In this document: positions 10,008 through 19,227 of the stretch, one piece after another
How positions within the stretch are numbered: the stretch's first letter is position 1
How the letters are laid out: each line of letters opens with the position of its first letter
NCBI GenBank assembly: GCA_028686345.1
Contig: JAQUCE010000001.1
Location: 39,626-103,625 of the forward strand
Direction of reading: 5' to 3'
Origin: Kiritimatiellia bacterium
Lineage (GTDB): Bacteria; Verrucomicrobiota; Kiritimatiellia; RFP12; UBA1067
Length of the DNA stretch: 64,000 nucleotides
Translations under genes and position numbers: made by a program
The notes under the pieces: generated by a model
Seen by the model: only the letters and a program-made list of their open reading frames with translations
What the model was told of the DNA's origin: nothing
The model's database searches: none

Positions 10008-10052
10008 GATTTACGATGCCACCGTGTTTTCTTTCGCGATTTTCAACCTTTT
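10008..10052 (+). pseudogene. Short relic of an S23-like gene
   Basis: tttacgatgccaccgtgttttctttcgcgatttt closely matches tctacgatgccaccgttgtcttttgtcgcgatttt within the S23 gene at 9132-9167. Confidence 0.5.
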
Positions 10053-10123
10053 ATGTTTAACTCCTGCTAGGTTTCGGTTAATATACATTTGTTGCTATTT
10101 TTTATTTTCTACAGGGGGATTTA

Positions 10124-12655
10124 ATGTCCAGCAAGGAAGCTACGGCACGCATAAAAATTAACAGGTTGCTTGAAGAGGCAGGTTGGCGGTTCTTTGCTAA
10201 TGCAGGTGGGCCAGCCAATATCCAGCTTGAACCCAGTGTCACTCTGACAAAGCAGGCCATTGATGGGCTGGGTAATGATTTCGAGAAAGCCTCAAAGGGA
10301 TTTATTGATTTTCTCCTGCTTAATGAAAAGGGATTCCCTTTCATCGTGCTTGAAGCAAAGGCGGAGAGCAAGAACCCGCTTGCCGGTAAAGAGCAGGCCC
10401 GCAAATACGCAAAATCTCAGAGCTGCCGCTTTGTGATTCTTTCCAATGGCAACCTGCACTATTTCTGGGATCTGGAACGCGGTAATCCGTATGTCATTAC
10501 ATCGTTTCCGAATCCAAAATCAGTCATGGGCTACCAGAGAAGCATACCTGACCCTAAACGCCTGATTGCGGAGGTTGTGGATGATGACTATATTGCGCTG
10601 ACCCAGCGTCCAAATTATGCCTCAGAAGCTGCCTGGAAGAATATAGATGAGCGCCCGCATTACATAATGACGAACGCTCTTCGCTTTCTGCGACCGTATC
10701 AGAAGAAGGCCGTTTTCGCTATTCAGCAGGCTGTCAAGGATGGTAAAGACCGTTTTCTGCTCGAAATGGCAACCGGCACTGGCAAGACTCTTATCTCTGC
10801 CGCTCTGATTAAACTTTTCCTGCGCACTGTCAATGCCCGGCGTGTGCTCTTTCTTGTTGACCGTCTGGAACTTGAGGATCAAGCCTGGAAAGCCTTTGCC
10901 AAGTATTTGGCAAATGATTATAAGTGCGTTATCTACAAAGAAAACCGCGATGAATGGCGGCACGCAGAGATTGTTGTTACAACTGTTCAGTCGCTCCTTT
11001 TCAACAATAAATACCAGCAACTCTTTTCACCAACCGATTTTGACCTTGTTATCTCAGATGAAGCCCACCGCTCTATCGGCGGCAATGCCCGGGCTGTATT
11101 CGACTACTTCATTGGCTATAAGCTCGGTCTCACCGCTACGCCCCGGGATTATTTGAAGAAGTTTAAAAAAGACAAACCAACCACCAAAGACCCGCGCGAG
11201 TTTGAGCGTCGTCTGTTACTGGACACCTACCGCACCTTCGGTTGCGATGACGGACAGCCGACCTATCGCTACTCTCTGCTCGATGGAGTCAAAGAGGGCT
11301 TTCTGATCAGCCCCATTGTGGTTGATGCCCGTAGCGAAGTGACCGCGGAGCTGCTCTCAGAACAGGGTTTTATTGTTGAGTTCAAGGATGATGACGGCGA
11401 GGACAAAAAAGAGTCCTACAAACAGCGTGAGTTTGAAAAACGTTTCTTTTCGCCTGCCACTAACCAGCTCTTTTGTAAGATCTTTCTTGAAAATGCCCTG
11501 CGTGATCCAATCAGCAAAGAGATCGGCAAATCCATTATCTTTGCCGTCAGTCAGAATCACGCTGCCAAGCTGGCCCAGATCCTGAATGAGATGGCTGACC
11601 GCATGTTCCCAGGCAAATACAACTCTGACTTTGCAGTGCAGGTTACCTCAGTGATACCCGATGCGAAGCAGCTCACGATCAACTTCACCAACAATATACT
11701 GCTTGGCTCAGCTAACTGTATCAACACCTATAAAACCAGCAAGGCCCGCATCTGTGTCACTGTCGGCATGATGACCACCGGCTACGACTGCCCAGACCTG
11801 CTGAACCTCGGCCTCTTCCGTCCGATCTTTTCACCTACGGATTTTATACAGATCAAAGGGCGCGGCACCCGCAAACATGATTTCAGCGAGCAGCTCTTCG
11901 ATGATGCAATCAAAGAGGGCATTAAGGAGCCTGAGAAGAGCGCCTACAAGATCTTTGATTTTTTTGCAAACTGTGAATATTTCGAGGAGGAGTATGACTA
12001 TGATCAGGTCATAAAGCTTCCAAAGCCAACCGTTAAGAGCGGCGGTGGTGGCGAAGCTCCCCCAAGCATTGGCGAATATGAGTTTACCGGCGATGATATC
12101 CTTGCCTCTATGGATGTTGAAGTCATTGGTTATGAAGGAATGCGGATTGACCGTGAGTTCTACGCAAAGTTTGAAGATACGGTTAGGGAGAATCCGTTTA
12201 TTGCGACAAGTGTCGAGTCTGGTCAATGGGACCGCGTGATTGACTACGTAAACAAAGAGGTCTTTGATAAACCCGAAGAGTTCTACTCGCTTGATAAACT
12301 GCGCCGGGCCGCCGGGGTTGACCGCCGTCTGACGCTGCGTGAAATCCTTGAAAAGATCTTTGGCCTGATCCCGCGCTTTAAATCCAAGGATGAACTGCTG
12401 GAAGAGGAGTTTTCAAAGTTTGTCGCTGATTTCAAGCCCACCGAAGCAGCGGCTATTCCAGCGCTCAAAAACTACTTCAAGGCCTATGCTTCAAGCGGTC
12501 AGCTGCGGCAGATCATTGAATCCGGTCATCTGACCGACCTTGCCACCAATCCCGAGTTCTCCACCAGTGACTTTAGAGCAGTGCCAAAAAAATACCGCAC
12601 CTTGATCCCCAACTATATCAAAGATTATGTTTCCTTAAACCAGTTTGTGGCCTGA
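10124..12655 (+). CDS. hsdR: Type I restriction enzyme R subunit
   Basis: PD-(D/E)XK region GFIDFLLLNEKGFPFIVLEAKAE; Walker A EMATGTGKTL; DEAH (ISDEAHRS); GRGTR helicase motif. Confidence 0.93.
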   Translation: MSSKEATARIKINRLLEEAGWRFFANAGGPANIQLEPSVTLTKQAIDGLGNDFEKASKGFIDFLLLNEKGFPFIVLEAKAESKNPLAGKEQARKYAKSQSCRFVILSNGNLHYFWDLERGNPYVITSFPNPKSVMGYQRSIPDPKRLIAEVVDDDYIALTQRPNYASEAAWKNIDERPHYIMTNALRFLRPYQKKAVFAIQQAVKDGKDRFLLEMATGTGKTLISAALIKLFLRTVNARRVLFLVDRLELEDQAWKAFAKYLANDYKCVIYKENRDEWRHAEIVVTTVQSLLFNNKYQQLFSPTDFDLVISDEAHRSIGGNARAVFDYFIGYKLGLTATPRDYLKKFKKDKPTTKDPREFERRLLLDTYRTFGCDDGQPTYRYSLLDGVKEGFLISPIVVDARSEVTAELLSEQGFIVEFKDDDGEDKKESYKQREFEKRFFSPATNQLFCKIFLENALRDPISKEIGKSIIFAVSQNHAAKLAQILNEMADRMFPGKYNSDFAVQVTSVIPDAKQLTINFTNNILLGSANCINTYKTSKARICVTVGMMTTGYDCPDLLNLGLFRPIFSPTDFIQIKGRGTRKHDFSEQLFDDAIKEGIKEPEKSAYKIFDFFANCEYFEEEYDYDQVIKLPKPTVKSGGGGEAPPSIGEYEFTGDDILASMDVEVIGYEGMRIDREFYAKFEDTVRENPFIATSVESGQWDRVIDYVNKEVFDKPEEFYSLDKLRRAAGVDRRLTLREILEKIFGLIPRFKSKDELLEEEFSKFVADFKPTEAAAIPALKNYFKAYASSGQLRQIIESGHLTDLATNPEFSTSDFRAVPKKYRTLIPNYIKDYVSLNQFVA

Positions 12656-12689
12656 CCACGATACAACAATTTATTTGAAAGAATTTTAA

Positions 12690-15623
12690 ATGCTAGACAC
12701 CGAGACTAAACGCCGAATTGATACTGCCCGTGACATTCTTGTTGGAAAAGTTCCTGACCCCAAATCCCAGGTTGAGCAGATCACCATTGCTTTGATCTAT
12801 AAATTTATGGACGATATGGATGCCGAGTCCGAGGAGCTCGGCGGTAAACGTAAATTTTTCACCGATTCCTTTGCCCGTTACGGTTGGGCCAAACTCATGG
12901 CACCTTCGCTCGGCGGCCATGAGATGCTCGGCCTCTATGGCGAAGGCATTACCAAGATGCCCGAAAATCCCGGCATACCGCCGCTCTTCCGCGACATCTT
13001 CAAAAACGCCTACCTGCCATATCGCGACCCTGAAACACTCAAGGCCTTTCTCAAGGTCATCGACGAATTCAGCTATGATCACAGCGAGCGGCTCGGCGAT
13101 GCCTTTGAGTATCTCCTCAGTGTCCTCGGCAGCCAGGGCGATGCCGGTCAGTTCCGCACCCCGCGCCATATCATTGATTTTATGGTCGAAATCCTTGCCC
13201 CGCAGAAACACGAGACCATCCTCGACCCTGCCTGCGGCACCGCCGGCTTTCTCATTTCGGCTTGGAAGTATGTGCTTGCGCACAATACTTCCAAGCCGAA
13301 ACCCTCACCCCCGGCCCCTCTCCCAGAGGGAGAGGGGAGAAGGCATCATCATCGTGGTGGTTATGATTTCGCTGGATTAAAACGCAGGGCCAGAGAGATG
13401 CGAGGAAAACAGACGGATGCAGAGGCTTTGTTGTGGGAGTTGCTGCGCGACCGGCAGCTCGTGGGGGCCAAGTTTCGCCGCCAGCACCAGTTTGGCGATT
13501 ACATTTGCGACTTTTACTGCAACGATGCCAACCTTGTACTCGAATGTGACGGTGAAATCCACAATTCGCCCAAGCGGCAGACTCTCGATGCCAGCAGGGA
13601 CTCTTATCTCGGATCCCAGGGCCTGACTGTTCTCAGATTCCAGAATCAAGACATCTTACATGATCCAACCGTTGTCCTGGAAAAAATCGCCTCTCATCTT
13701 GAATCACAACTCCCCTCTCCCTTTGGGAGAGGGGTCGGGGGTGAGGGTGAGGTCGTCGCCATGCCCGGCGACCTCTTGAGCCCGGATGAGCGTGGCCGGC
13801 TTGCTAAAAACTTTATTGGGTATGATATTTCACCTGACATGGTGCGTTTGTCATTGGTGAATTTGTATCTGCATGGCTTTGTTGATCCGCACATCTTTGA
13901 ATACGACACCCTCACATCTGAAGAGCGCTGGAACGAATGCGCTGATATCATCCTCGCCAACCCGCCCTTCATGTCGCCGAAAGGCGGGATCAAACCCCAT
14001 AAGCGATTCTCGATTCAGGCCAAGCGCAGCGAGGTTCTCTTTGTTGACTACATGGCCGAGCATCTGACGCCCAATGGCCGCGCAGCTATTATTGTGCCGG
14101 AGGGTATTATCTTCCAGAGTCAGACAGCCTATAAATCATTGCGCAAGATGCTGGTGGAAAACAGCCTTGTGGCAGTGGTCTCCCTGCCGGCAGGAGTTTT
14201 TCAGCCATACTCCGGTGTAAAAACCAGCATCCTGATTCTCGATAAATCGCTTGCCAAGCAGACACTGGATATCGCCTTCTTCAGGGTGGAGAACGACGGC
14301 TTCGGCCTGGGTGCTCAGCGCCGCGCCATTGAAAAGAACGACCTGCCGCAAGTCCAGGCCGAACTCGCCGCCTATCTTCAAGCCCTGCGCGCCCAAGAAC
14401 CGATTGATACCATCCTTGCCCATGCATCTACGGCCCAGATAGTGCCAAAAGAAAAGATCGCCGCAAATGGCGACTACAACCTCAGCGGCGAGCGGTATCG
14501 GGAGAGTGCAGTTCATTCCACCCACTTTCCATGGAAAACCATCGAATCCCTTGTTAAGACCATCACACCTCCCGCCAAAATACATAAAACAGCATTCGGT
14601 ATTGCCGGGCGATTTCCAATCATCGACCAATCACAGGAGGCCATCGCGGGTTGGACTGACGACGAGAAAACATTGATTTATCCTATCAAGCCACTCGTCA
14701 TTTTCGGCGACCACACCTGCGCAATCAAACTCGTTGAGACTCCGTTTGCGCAAGGAGCTGACGGCATTAAAATTCTACAAACCATAGACGCGCTGGACCC
14801 ACGGTTCCTATTCTACGTTCTTCGCGCCAGACCTTTGGAGAGTAGCGGCTATCAGCGTCACTATTCGAAACTCAAGGAGCATCAGATCCCCCTGCCACCA
14901 CTGAAGGTGCAGCAAGCGATCGTGGCGGAGATCGAGGGCTACCAAAAAGTCATCAACGGTGCCCGCGCTGTACTCGACAACTACCGTCCCCAAATCCCTA
15001 TTCATCCCGACTGGCCGATGGTAGCGCTTGGGCAAGTTTGCATTGTGAATCCGCGCAAGTCTGAATTAGCTGACCTGGAAGGTTCCACAGTCGTGTCGTT
15101 CGTTCCAATGTCTGACATTGGCGAGCACGAGATGTTCTTTTCGCCAAAAGGCACGAAGCGACTAGACGAGGTGACTACGAGTTACACCTATTTCAAAGAC
15201 AATGATGTGCTTTTGGCGAAGGTGACACCATGTTTCGAGAACGGAAAGGCTGGCGTTGCCAACGATCTTGTAAATGGGATTGGTTTCGGGTCGAGCGAAT
15301 TATATGTACTGAGACCGACGGGCGATCTCCTCCCGCAGTGGGTATTTATGTTTGTCGCAACGCCTACATTTCGGGCGTGGGCTAAACCGCAGATGACGGG
15401 AACAGGAGGATTGCAAAGAGTTCCAAGAGTAGTGGTTGAAAAATATAAAATCCCCCTCCCGCCCCTCGCCACACAGCAAGCCATTGTAGCCGAGATCGAA
15501 GCCGAGCAAGCGTTAGTGGCCGCCAACCGCGAACTGATCACCCGCTTTGAAAAGAAGATTCAAGCCACCCTCGCCCGTGTTTGGGGTGAGGAAGATGTGA
15601 ATTCGATTATATCAACCGAGTAA
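12690..15623 (+). CDS. Type I DNA methyltransferase-specificity fusion (HsdM-HsdS) with inserted DUF559-like domain
   Basis: Motif I DPACGTAGFL, motif IV ILANPPFMSPKGG, two HsdS-type TRD/coiled segments (IPLPPLKVQQAIVAEIE; IPLPPLATQQAIVAEIEAEQ); one uninterrupted ORF. Confidence 0.92.
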   Translation: MLDTETKRRIDTARDILVGKVPDPKSQVEQITIALIYKFMDDMDAESEELGGKRKFFTDSFARYGWAKLMAPSLGGHEMLGLYGEGITKMPENPGIPPLFRDIFKNAYLPYRDPETLKAFLKVIDEFSYDHSERLGDAFEYLLSVLGSQGDAGQFRTPRHIIDFMVEILAPQKHETILDPACGTAGFLISAWKYVLAHNTSKPKPSPPAPLPEGEGRRHHHRGGYDFAGLKRRAREMRGKQTDAEALLWELLRDRQLVGAKFRRQHQFGDYICDFYCNDANLVLECDGEIHNSPKRQTLDASRDSYLGSQGLTVLRFQNQDILHDPTVVLEKIASHLESQLPSPFGRGVGGEGEVVAMPGDLLSPDERGRLAKNFIGYDISPDMVRLSLVNLYLHGFVDPHIFEYDTLTSEERWNECADIILANPPFMSPKGGIKPHKRFSIQAKRSEVLFVDYMAEHLTPNGRAAIIVPEGIIFQSQTAYKSLRKMLVENSLVAVVSLPAGVFQPYSGVKTSILILDKSLAKQTLDIAFFRVENDGFGLGAQRRAIEKNDLPQVQAELAAYLQALRAQEPIDTILAHASTAQIVPKEKIAANGDYNLSGERYRESAVHSTHFPWKTIESLVKTITPPAKIHKTAFGIAGRFPIIDQSQEAIAGWTDDEKTLIYPIKPLVIFGDHTCAIKLVETPFAQGADGIKILQTIDALDPRFLFYVLRARPLESSGYQRHYSKLKEHQIPLPPLKVQQAIVAEIEGYQKVINGARAVLDNYRPQIPIHPDWPMVALGQVCIVNPRKSELADLEGSTVVSFVPMSDIGEHEMFFSPKGTKRLDEVTTSYTYFKDNDVLLAKVTPCFENGKAGVANDLVNGIGFGSSELYVLRPTGDLLPQWVFMFVATPTFRAWAKPQMTGTGGLQRVPRVVVEKYKIPLPPLATQQAIVAEIEAEQALVAANRELITRFEKKIQATLARVWGEEDVNSIISTE
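13301..13749 (+). mobile_element. In-frame insertion encoding a DUF559-like PD-(D/E)XK domain, bounded by ~39-bp inverted repeats
   Basis: Left end accctcacccccggcccctctcccagagggagaggggag (13301-13339) vs reverse complement of right end (13710-13748), about 2 mismatches in 39; interior protein GDYICDFYCNDANLVLECDGEIH...LTVLRFQNQDIL. Confidence 0.75.
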
Positions 15624-15628
15624 TTATT

Positions 15629-17054
15629 ATGACTGCAAACCAAGCTTTAATCCAAGGTAGTTTTTTTGAAGATGAGTATCTTGTTCGGACGCTGGGGGCA
15701 CTAGCGCACAATCCGGTTTATGCATGATCCAAGTTTTAAGGTTATAATAAATGGCAAAACGATACCTCTTGATGAACATAAAGGATTATTAGACTCCAAA
15801 GAAATTTTCACAAAAGATGGCATAAAATTAAAAATGTATTTTCTAGACTCACTGATTGCGGGTAAAAAAACCTTATATCAGGGGGTTGCTTTTTGGCAGA
15901 GTGGCCGTCTCGTCGGCGAACCGTCATGGATTTTAGGGGATGAAAATTTGATAGATGGTCGGACGAGACTTGCCAAGCGATATACACTTGTAGTGTCATC
16001 CGATGATTTGGCCGAATATATCAACGAAGACTGGACGGGCTTTCGAAAAAACTGCAATCTAAAATCGCTATATGCGGCAGTAGAAGAGTACGCTGAATCA
16101 GAGTTTTCGAAGTTGATAGCCGGACAGTTGGACTCAATAAAAGCAGATGTTCATGAAGAGTTTAAATCTGAAATTGCTACACTTTCTCAGTTGGGGCGTT
16201 TTGAGGTTGATGAGGCTATACAGATAATAGCCTGCAAGCACCCTACCGCACGACCTGAATCAATGAGCATTGCAGTGGATGCTGTCATCAATATGCAAAA
16301 AACTCGTGCCGGAATTGAACTGCTCCATAAGTTAGCTACATTTTCTCGGGATGATATAGAAGGACTAAATAAATTATTGGCCCAATGGTCGGTTAAAGAT
16401 GCCCTTTGCGTTTTAGAGGAAATTGACCGGCGGATTTCAACGATTGAAGCTATTCGTAAGCTTTCAGGGGATACCTTTGTTGATGAACTTAGAGTTCTTC
16501 ATCCTTTGGTCACAGCTTCAAGATGGTTGTTCGGTCCTGAATTTGACTCTCCTGAATATGTATCCAACCGACAATTACAAACTGTCGCAAAAGAATTATT
16601 TAAGCGTAAAGACGGGAAGGATATTTTTTTGAATCCCAAAAAGCGTCCTGACTTGGTCGTGCTTGAAAAACATACGGTTGGTCTTACAGGAACCGAGTCT
16701 TTTGGTTCTGATAAAGGACTTTCAGCTGTTACGAATGTGCTGTTGGTTGAACTAAAGCGCGGTGGTTCCGAACTTTCAAGGAGTGAACGTAATCAATTGC
16801 AGGGCTATCTTGAGGATTTACGCGGTTCAGGGGTCGTTGGAGGAGACCCATATATTAACGCATATCTAGTTTGGATGAAGGTTGAAAAAGGTGGCCTATC
16901 TGGATCAAGAGTAACTGACCCTAATGATGATAAAAAAGAAATCGGTAAAATCTCAATTGTTTCTTTTGCGCAACTCGTGGATACAGCGGAAAAAAGATCT
17001 CAAGAAATCCGCTTGCCATATAGGGACGGTTGTTGTATCTTATTATTCACTTAA
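15629..17054 (+). pseudogene. GHKL-type ATPase gene with internal deletion and frameshift
   Basis: 15629-15727 encodes MTANQALIQGSFFEDEYLVRTLGALAHNPVYA* (N-terminus of GHKL-like ATPases); the C-terminal 444-aa portion continues in another frame from 15720; ATPase core absent. Confidence 0.6.
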
Positions 17055-17086
17055 ATAAATGTATCTTATTTGAAATTGGATGCCTT

Positions 17087-17416
17087 ATGATTGCGAAGTC
17101 GCAAGAAAACTGGGAAGTCGGAGAAAGGTGTTTGTTGAATGGCGAGTTGAATGCTGCGGCAAATCGGTTGTATTATGCCGTGTTTCAGGCAGTTCTAGGA
17201 TGGGCTCGTTTTGCGAATAAGAGTTTTGATGAAAAGAATGGTATTCATTCGGCCATGTATAGATTCGTTGCTAATGAGGGTAAGAGTAAAGTCGTTTACG
17301 GAAAAAATCTGATTAAACTAAGGACTTTAAGAGAAACGGCGGATTATGCGCCAGAATCGCCTCACAGACATAAAATAGAAGAAGTTCTGAATACGTCTAA
17401 AGAAATGATGGAGTAG
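17087..17416 (+). CDS. HEPN domain-like protein
   Basis: MIAKSQENWEVGERCLLNGELNAAANRLYYAVFQAVLGWA is HEPN-like; start chosen at internal ATG 17087. Confidence 0.65.
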   Translation: MIAKSQENWEVGERCLLNGELNAAANRLYYAVFQAVLGWARFANKSFDEKNGIHSAMYRFVANEGKSKVVYGKNLIKLRTLRETADYAPESPHRHKIEEVLNTSKEMME

Positions 17417-17453
17417 TATTTAAAAAAGGGCCAACACCGGAAGGAACAATAAG

Positions 17454-17870
17454 ATGGGTACAACAATTGACATAACGAAGGAGATCACAAAGTATCTAAG
17501 TTGTGAATTACCTCAGTTCCCGGTAATGGTTAGTGAATCGCCTGAAGACTCTATGGCATTATGGGTTCAAGTTTTTTGTGTAACGTCAGACCAAGAAGAG
17601 CTAGTGGAAGAGACGATTTTTAATGCGCAAGAAAAGTTTTATCCAACTGGGGAGATAATGTTTCTCCCTATGGTTAAGAGTCTGGCAATCACAAAACAAT
17701 ACTATCCTGAACATTTGCCAACGAAGTCGGTTGCCAGCCAGATAGCAACACCTATTGATTTGTTAAAAATAACATCGGCAATCTCCGCAGAATGGTCAAT
17801 GCTAAATTCTGCAACACAAAGTGAGGCGATCGTTACAGATAAAGACGGAAACTTCAAGTTTGCAGCCTAG
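17454..17870 (+). CDS. Hypothetical protein (138 aa)
   Basis: Intact ORF following HEPN gene in same direction. Confidence 0.5.
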   Translation: MGTTIDITKEITKYLSCELPQFPVMVSESPEDSMALWVQVFCVTSDQEELVEETIFNAQEKFYPTGEIMFLPMVKSLAITKQYYPEHLPTKSVASQIATPIDLLKITSAISAEWSMLNSATQSEAIVTDKDGNFKFAA

Positions 17871-17929
17871 CTAGCGGCGAGAAAGGTCAAATCATGAAAA
17901 TCGCTTAACTTTCCGAAGATGATCTATGA

Positions 17930-18049
17930 CATCCCTTTGGGAACTCGGCATCGCTTTGGATGGGATTGCAGATGGACTATGATCTTGATATTGCAGAAGA
18001 CAACCTTGCCGTTGTCCACAGAGAAAGTTATAGTTGCAATCTGAAATAA
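17930..18049 (+). pseudogene. C-terminal relic of HigA-type (XRE) antitoxin
   Basis: Frame ending TAA 18047-18049 reads HPFGNSASLWMGLQMDYDLDIAEDNLAVVHRESYSCNLK, resembling the HigA FGNSaefWlnLQxdYDL motif; no intact start. Confidence 0.5.
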
Positions 18050-18102
18050 ATAATTGTAAAATGTTTTACAAATTAGCTGGACAGTCTAGACAGGGGATTA
18101 TT

Positions 18103-18345
18103 ATGACATGGCAAATTCAGGAAGCAAAAAATAAGTTGAGCGAGGTTGTTGATAAAACTTTGCATGATGGTCCGCAGGTAATTACCCGTCGCGGTCAGAA
18201 GGTGGTTATTATGATGTCCATTCAGGATTACGAAAGTATGTTTCCACAACAGAAGAAACTCGGTGATTTTTTGCGGGATTCTCCGTTGAGTGAACTAAAA
18301 ATAGAGCGCGATAAAGATACAACTTTACGGGAGGTTGACCTATGA
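18103..18345 (+). CDS. Phd/YefM-family antitoxin
   Basis: MTWQIQEAKNKLSEVVDKTLHDGPQVITRRGQKVVIMMSIQDYE; overlaps PIN toxin by ATGA. Confidence 0.85.
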   Translation: MTWQIQEAKNKLSEVVDKTLHDGPQVITRRGQKVVIMMSIQDYESMFPQQKKLGDFLRDSPLSELKIERDKDTTLREVDL

Positions 18346-18761
18346 CATATCTTATTGATACATGTGTCATATCGGAGTTCACGAAAAAGTCACCCAGCCA
18401 GAAGGTGATCCGCTTTCTAAATAACATGAATGACATTGATGTTGCAATAAGCGTTATTACAATAGGTGAAATAAAGAGTGGAGTTGTGTGTGTCAGTGAT
18501 GAAAGAAAAAGAGATAGGCTTGAGAGATGGTTTAACGAAGAACTGTTGCTCAGGTTCAAAGGCCGGACAATCTCAATTGATGCGGAGACAATGCTTACCT
18601 GGGGGGGGATGGTATCGAAACTCAAGACCAGAGGTATAACTCTGCCTGTTATGGGCTCTCTTCTTGCTGCTCAATGCAAGCAACACAAGCTTTGTATAAT
18701 CACACGCAACGTCAAGGATTTTGAGAAGACGGAGATATCCGTGGTGAATCCATGGCTGTAG
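18342..18761 (+). CDS. PIN-domain toxin (VapC/FitB type)
   Basis: MTYLIDTCVISEFTKKSP...ISVITIGEIKSGV...; PIN acidic residues; downstream of Phd antitoxin. Confidence 0.88.
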   Translation: MTYLIDTCVISEFTKKSPSQKVIRFLNNMNDIDVAISVITIGEIKSGVVCVSDERKRDRLERWFNEELLLRFKGRTISIDAETMLTWGGMVSKLKTRGITLPVMGSLLAAQCKQHKLCIITRNVKDFEKTEISVVNPWL

Positions 18762-18993
18762 GACGGTTGCAGGAATGCTTCGCGACGTCAAACCTAACAA
18801 TAGAATATAGTGGTTGGCGGTGCTTGTCCGGCGTAGCCCCGCTAGCGGGACGACTTGTCCGGGCGTACCTTTGGCGAACAAACACCCCGGTGCTCACAAA
18901 TTGCTTCTAAGAAGCAACTCTACACCCCAGGGCGCGCCTTTCATGGACTAAACCCGAATCCTCGTCGGCCTTGTTTTCAGCACTGCCGACGGG

Positions 18994-19039
18994 GACGTGT
19001 GCGCTCCCAGCGACGTGTGCGCTCCCAGGGACGTGTGCG
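18994..19039. repeat. 18-bp tandem repeat (about 2.5 copies)
   Basis: gacgtgtgcgctcccag(c/g) at 18994, 19012, 19030. Confidence 0.8.
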
Positions 19040-19227
19040 TTATTCGGCACATTCGTATCTTGCCTGGCTTTGGATTAAGGAAGTGTAAAATTGGCTTCAA
19101 AAGCTCGAATCGCTTTTAATCTGTAAAATTTATTCAATTTACGCATAATCAGCTTGGTTTACATCGTAAAATGACATACAATAAAGCATTAAAAGTTTTA
19201 ATTTTTTAACAGCTAGGATGTTGACAT

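Noticed and set aside
13301-13749. Intein in HsdM
   Set aside because: No Hint-domain splicing motifs (no N-terminal Cys/Ser block A or C-terminal HN-C/S/T); the content is a DUF559-like nuclease flanked by inverted DNA repeats.
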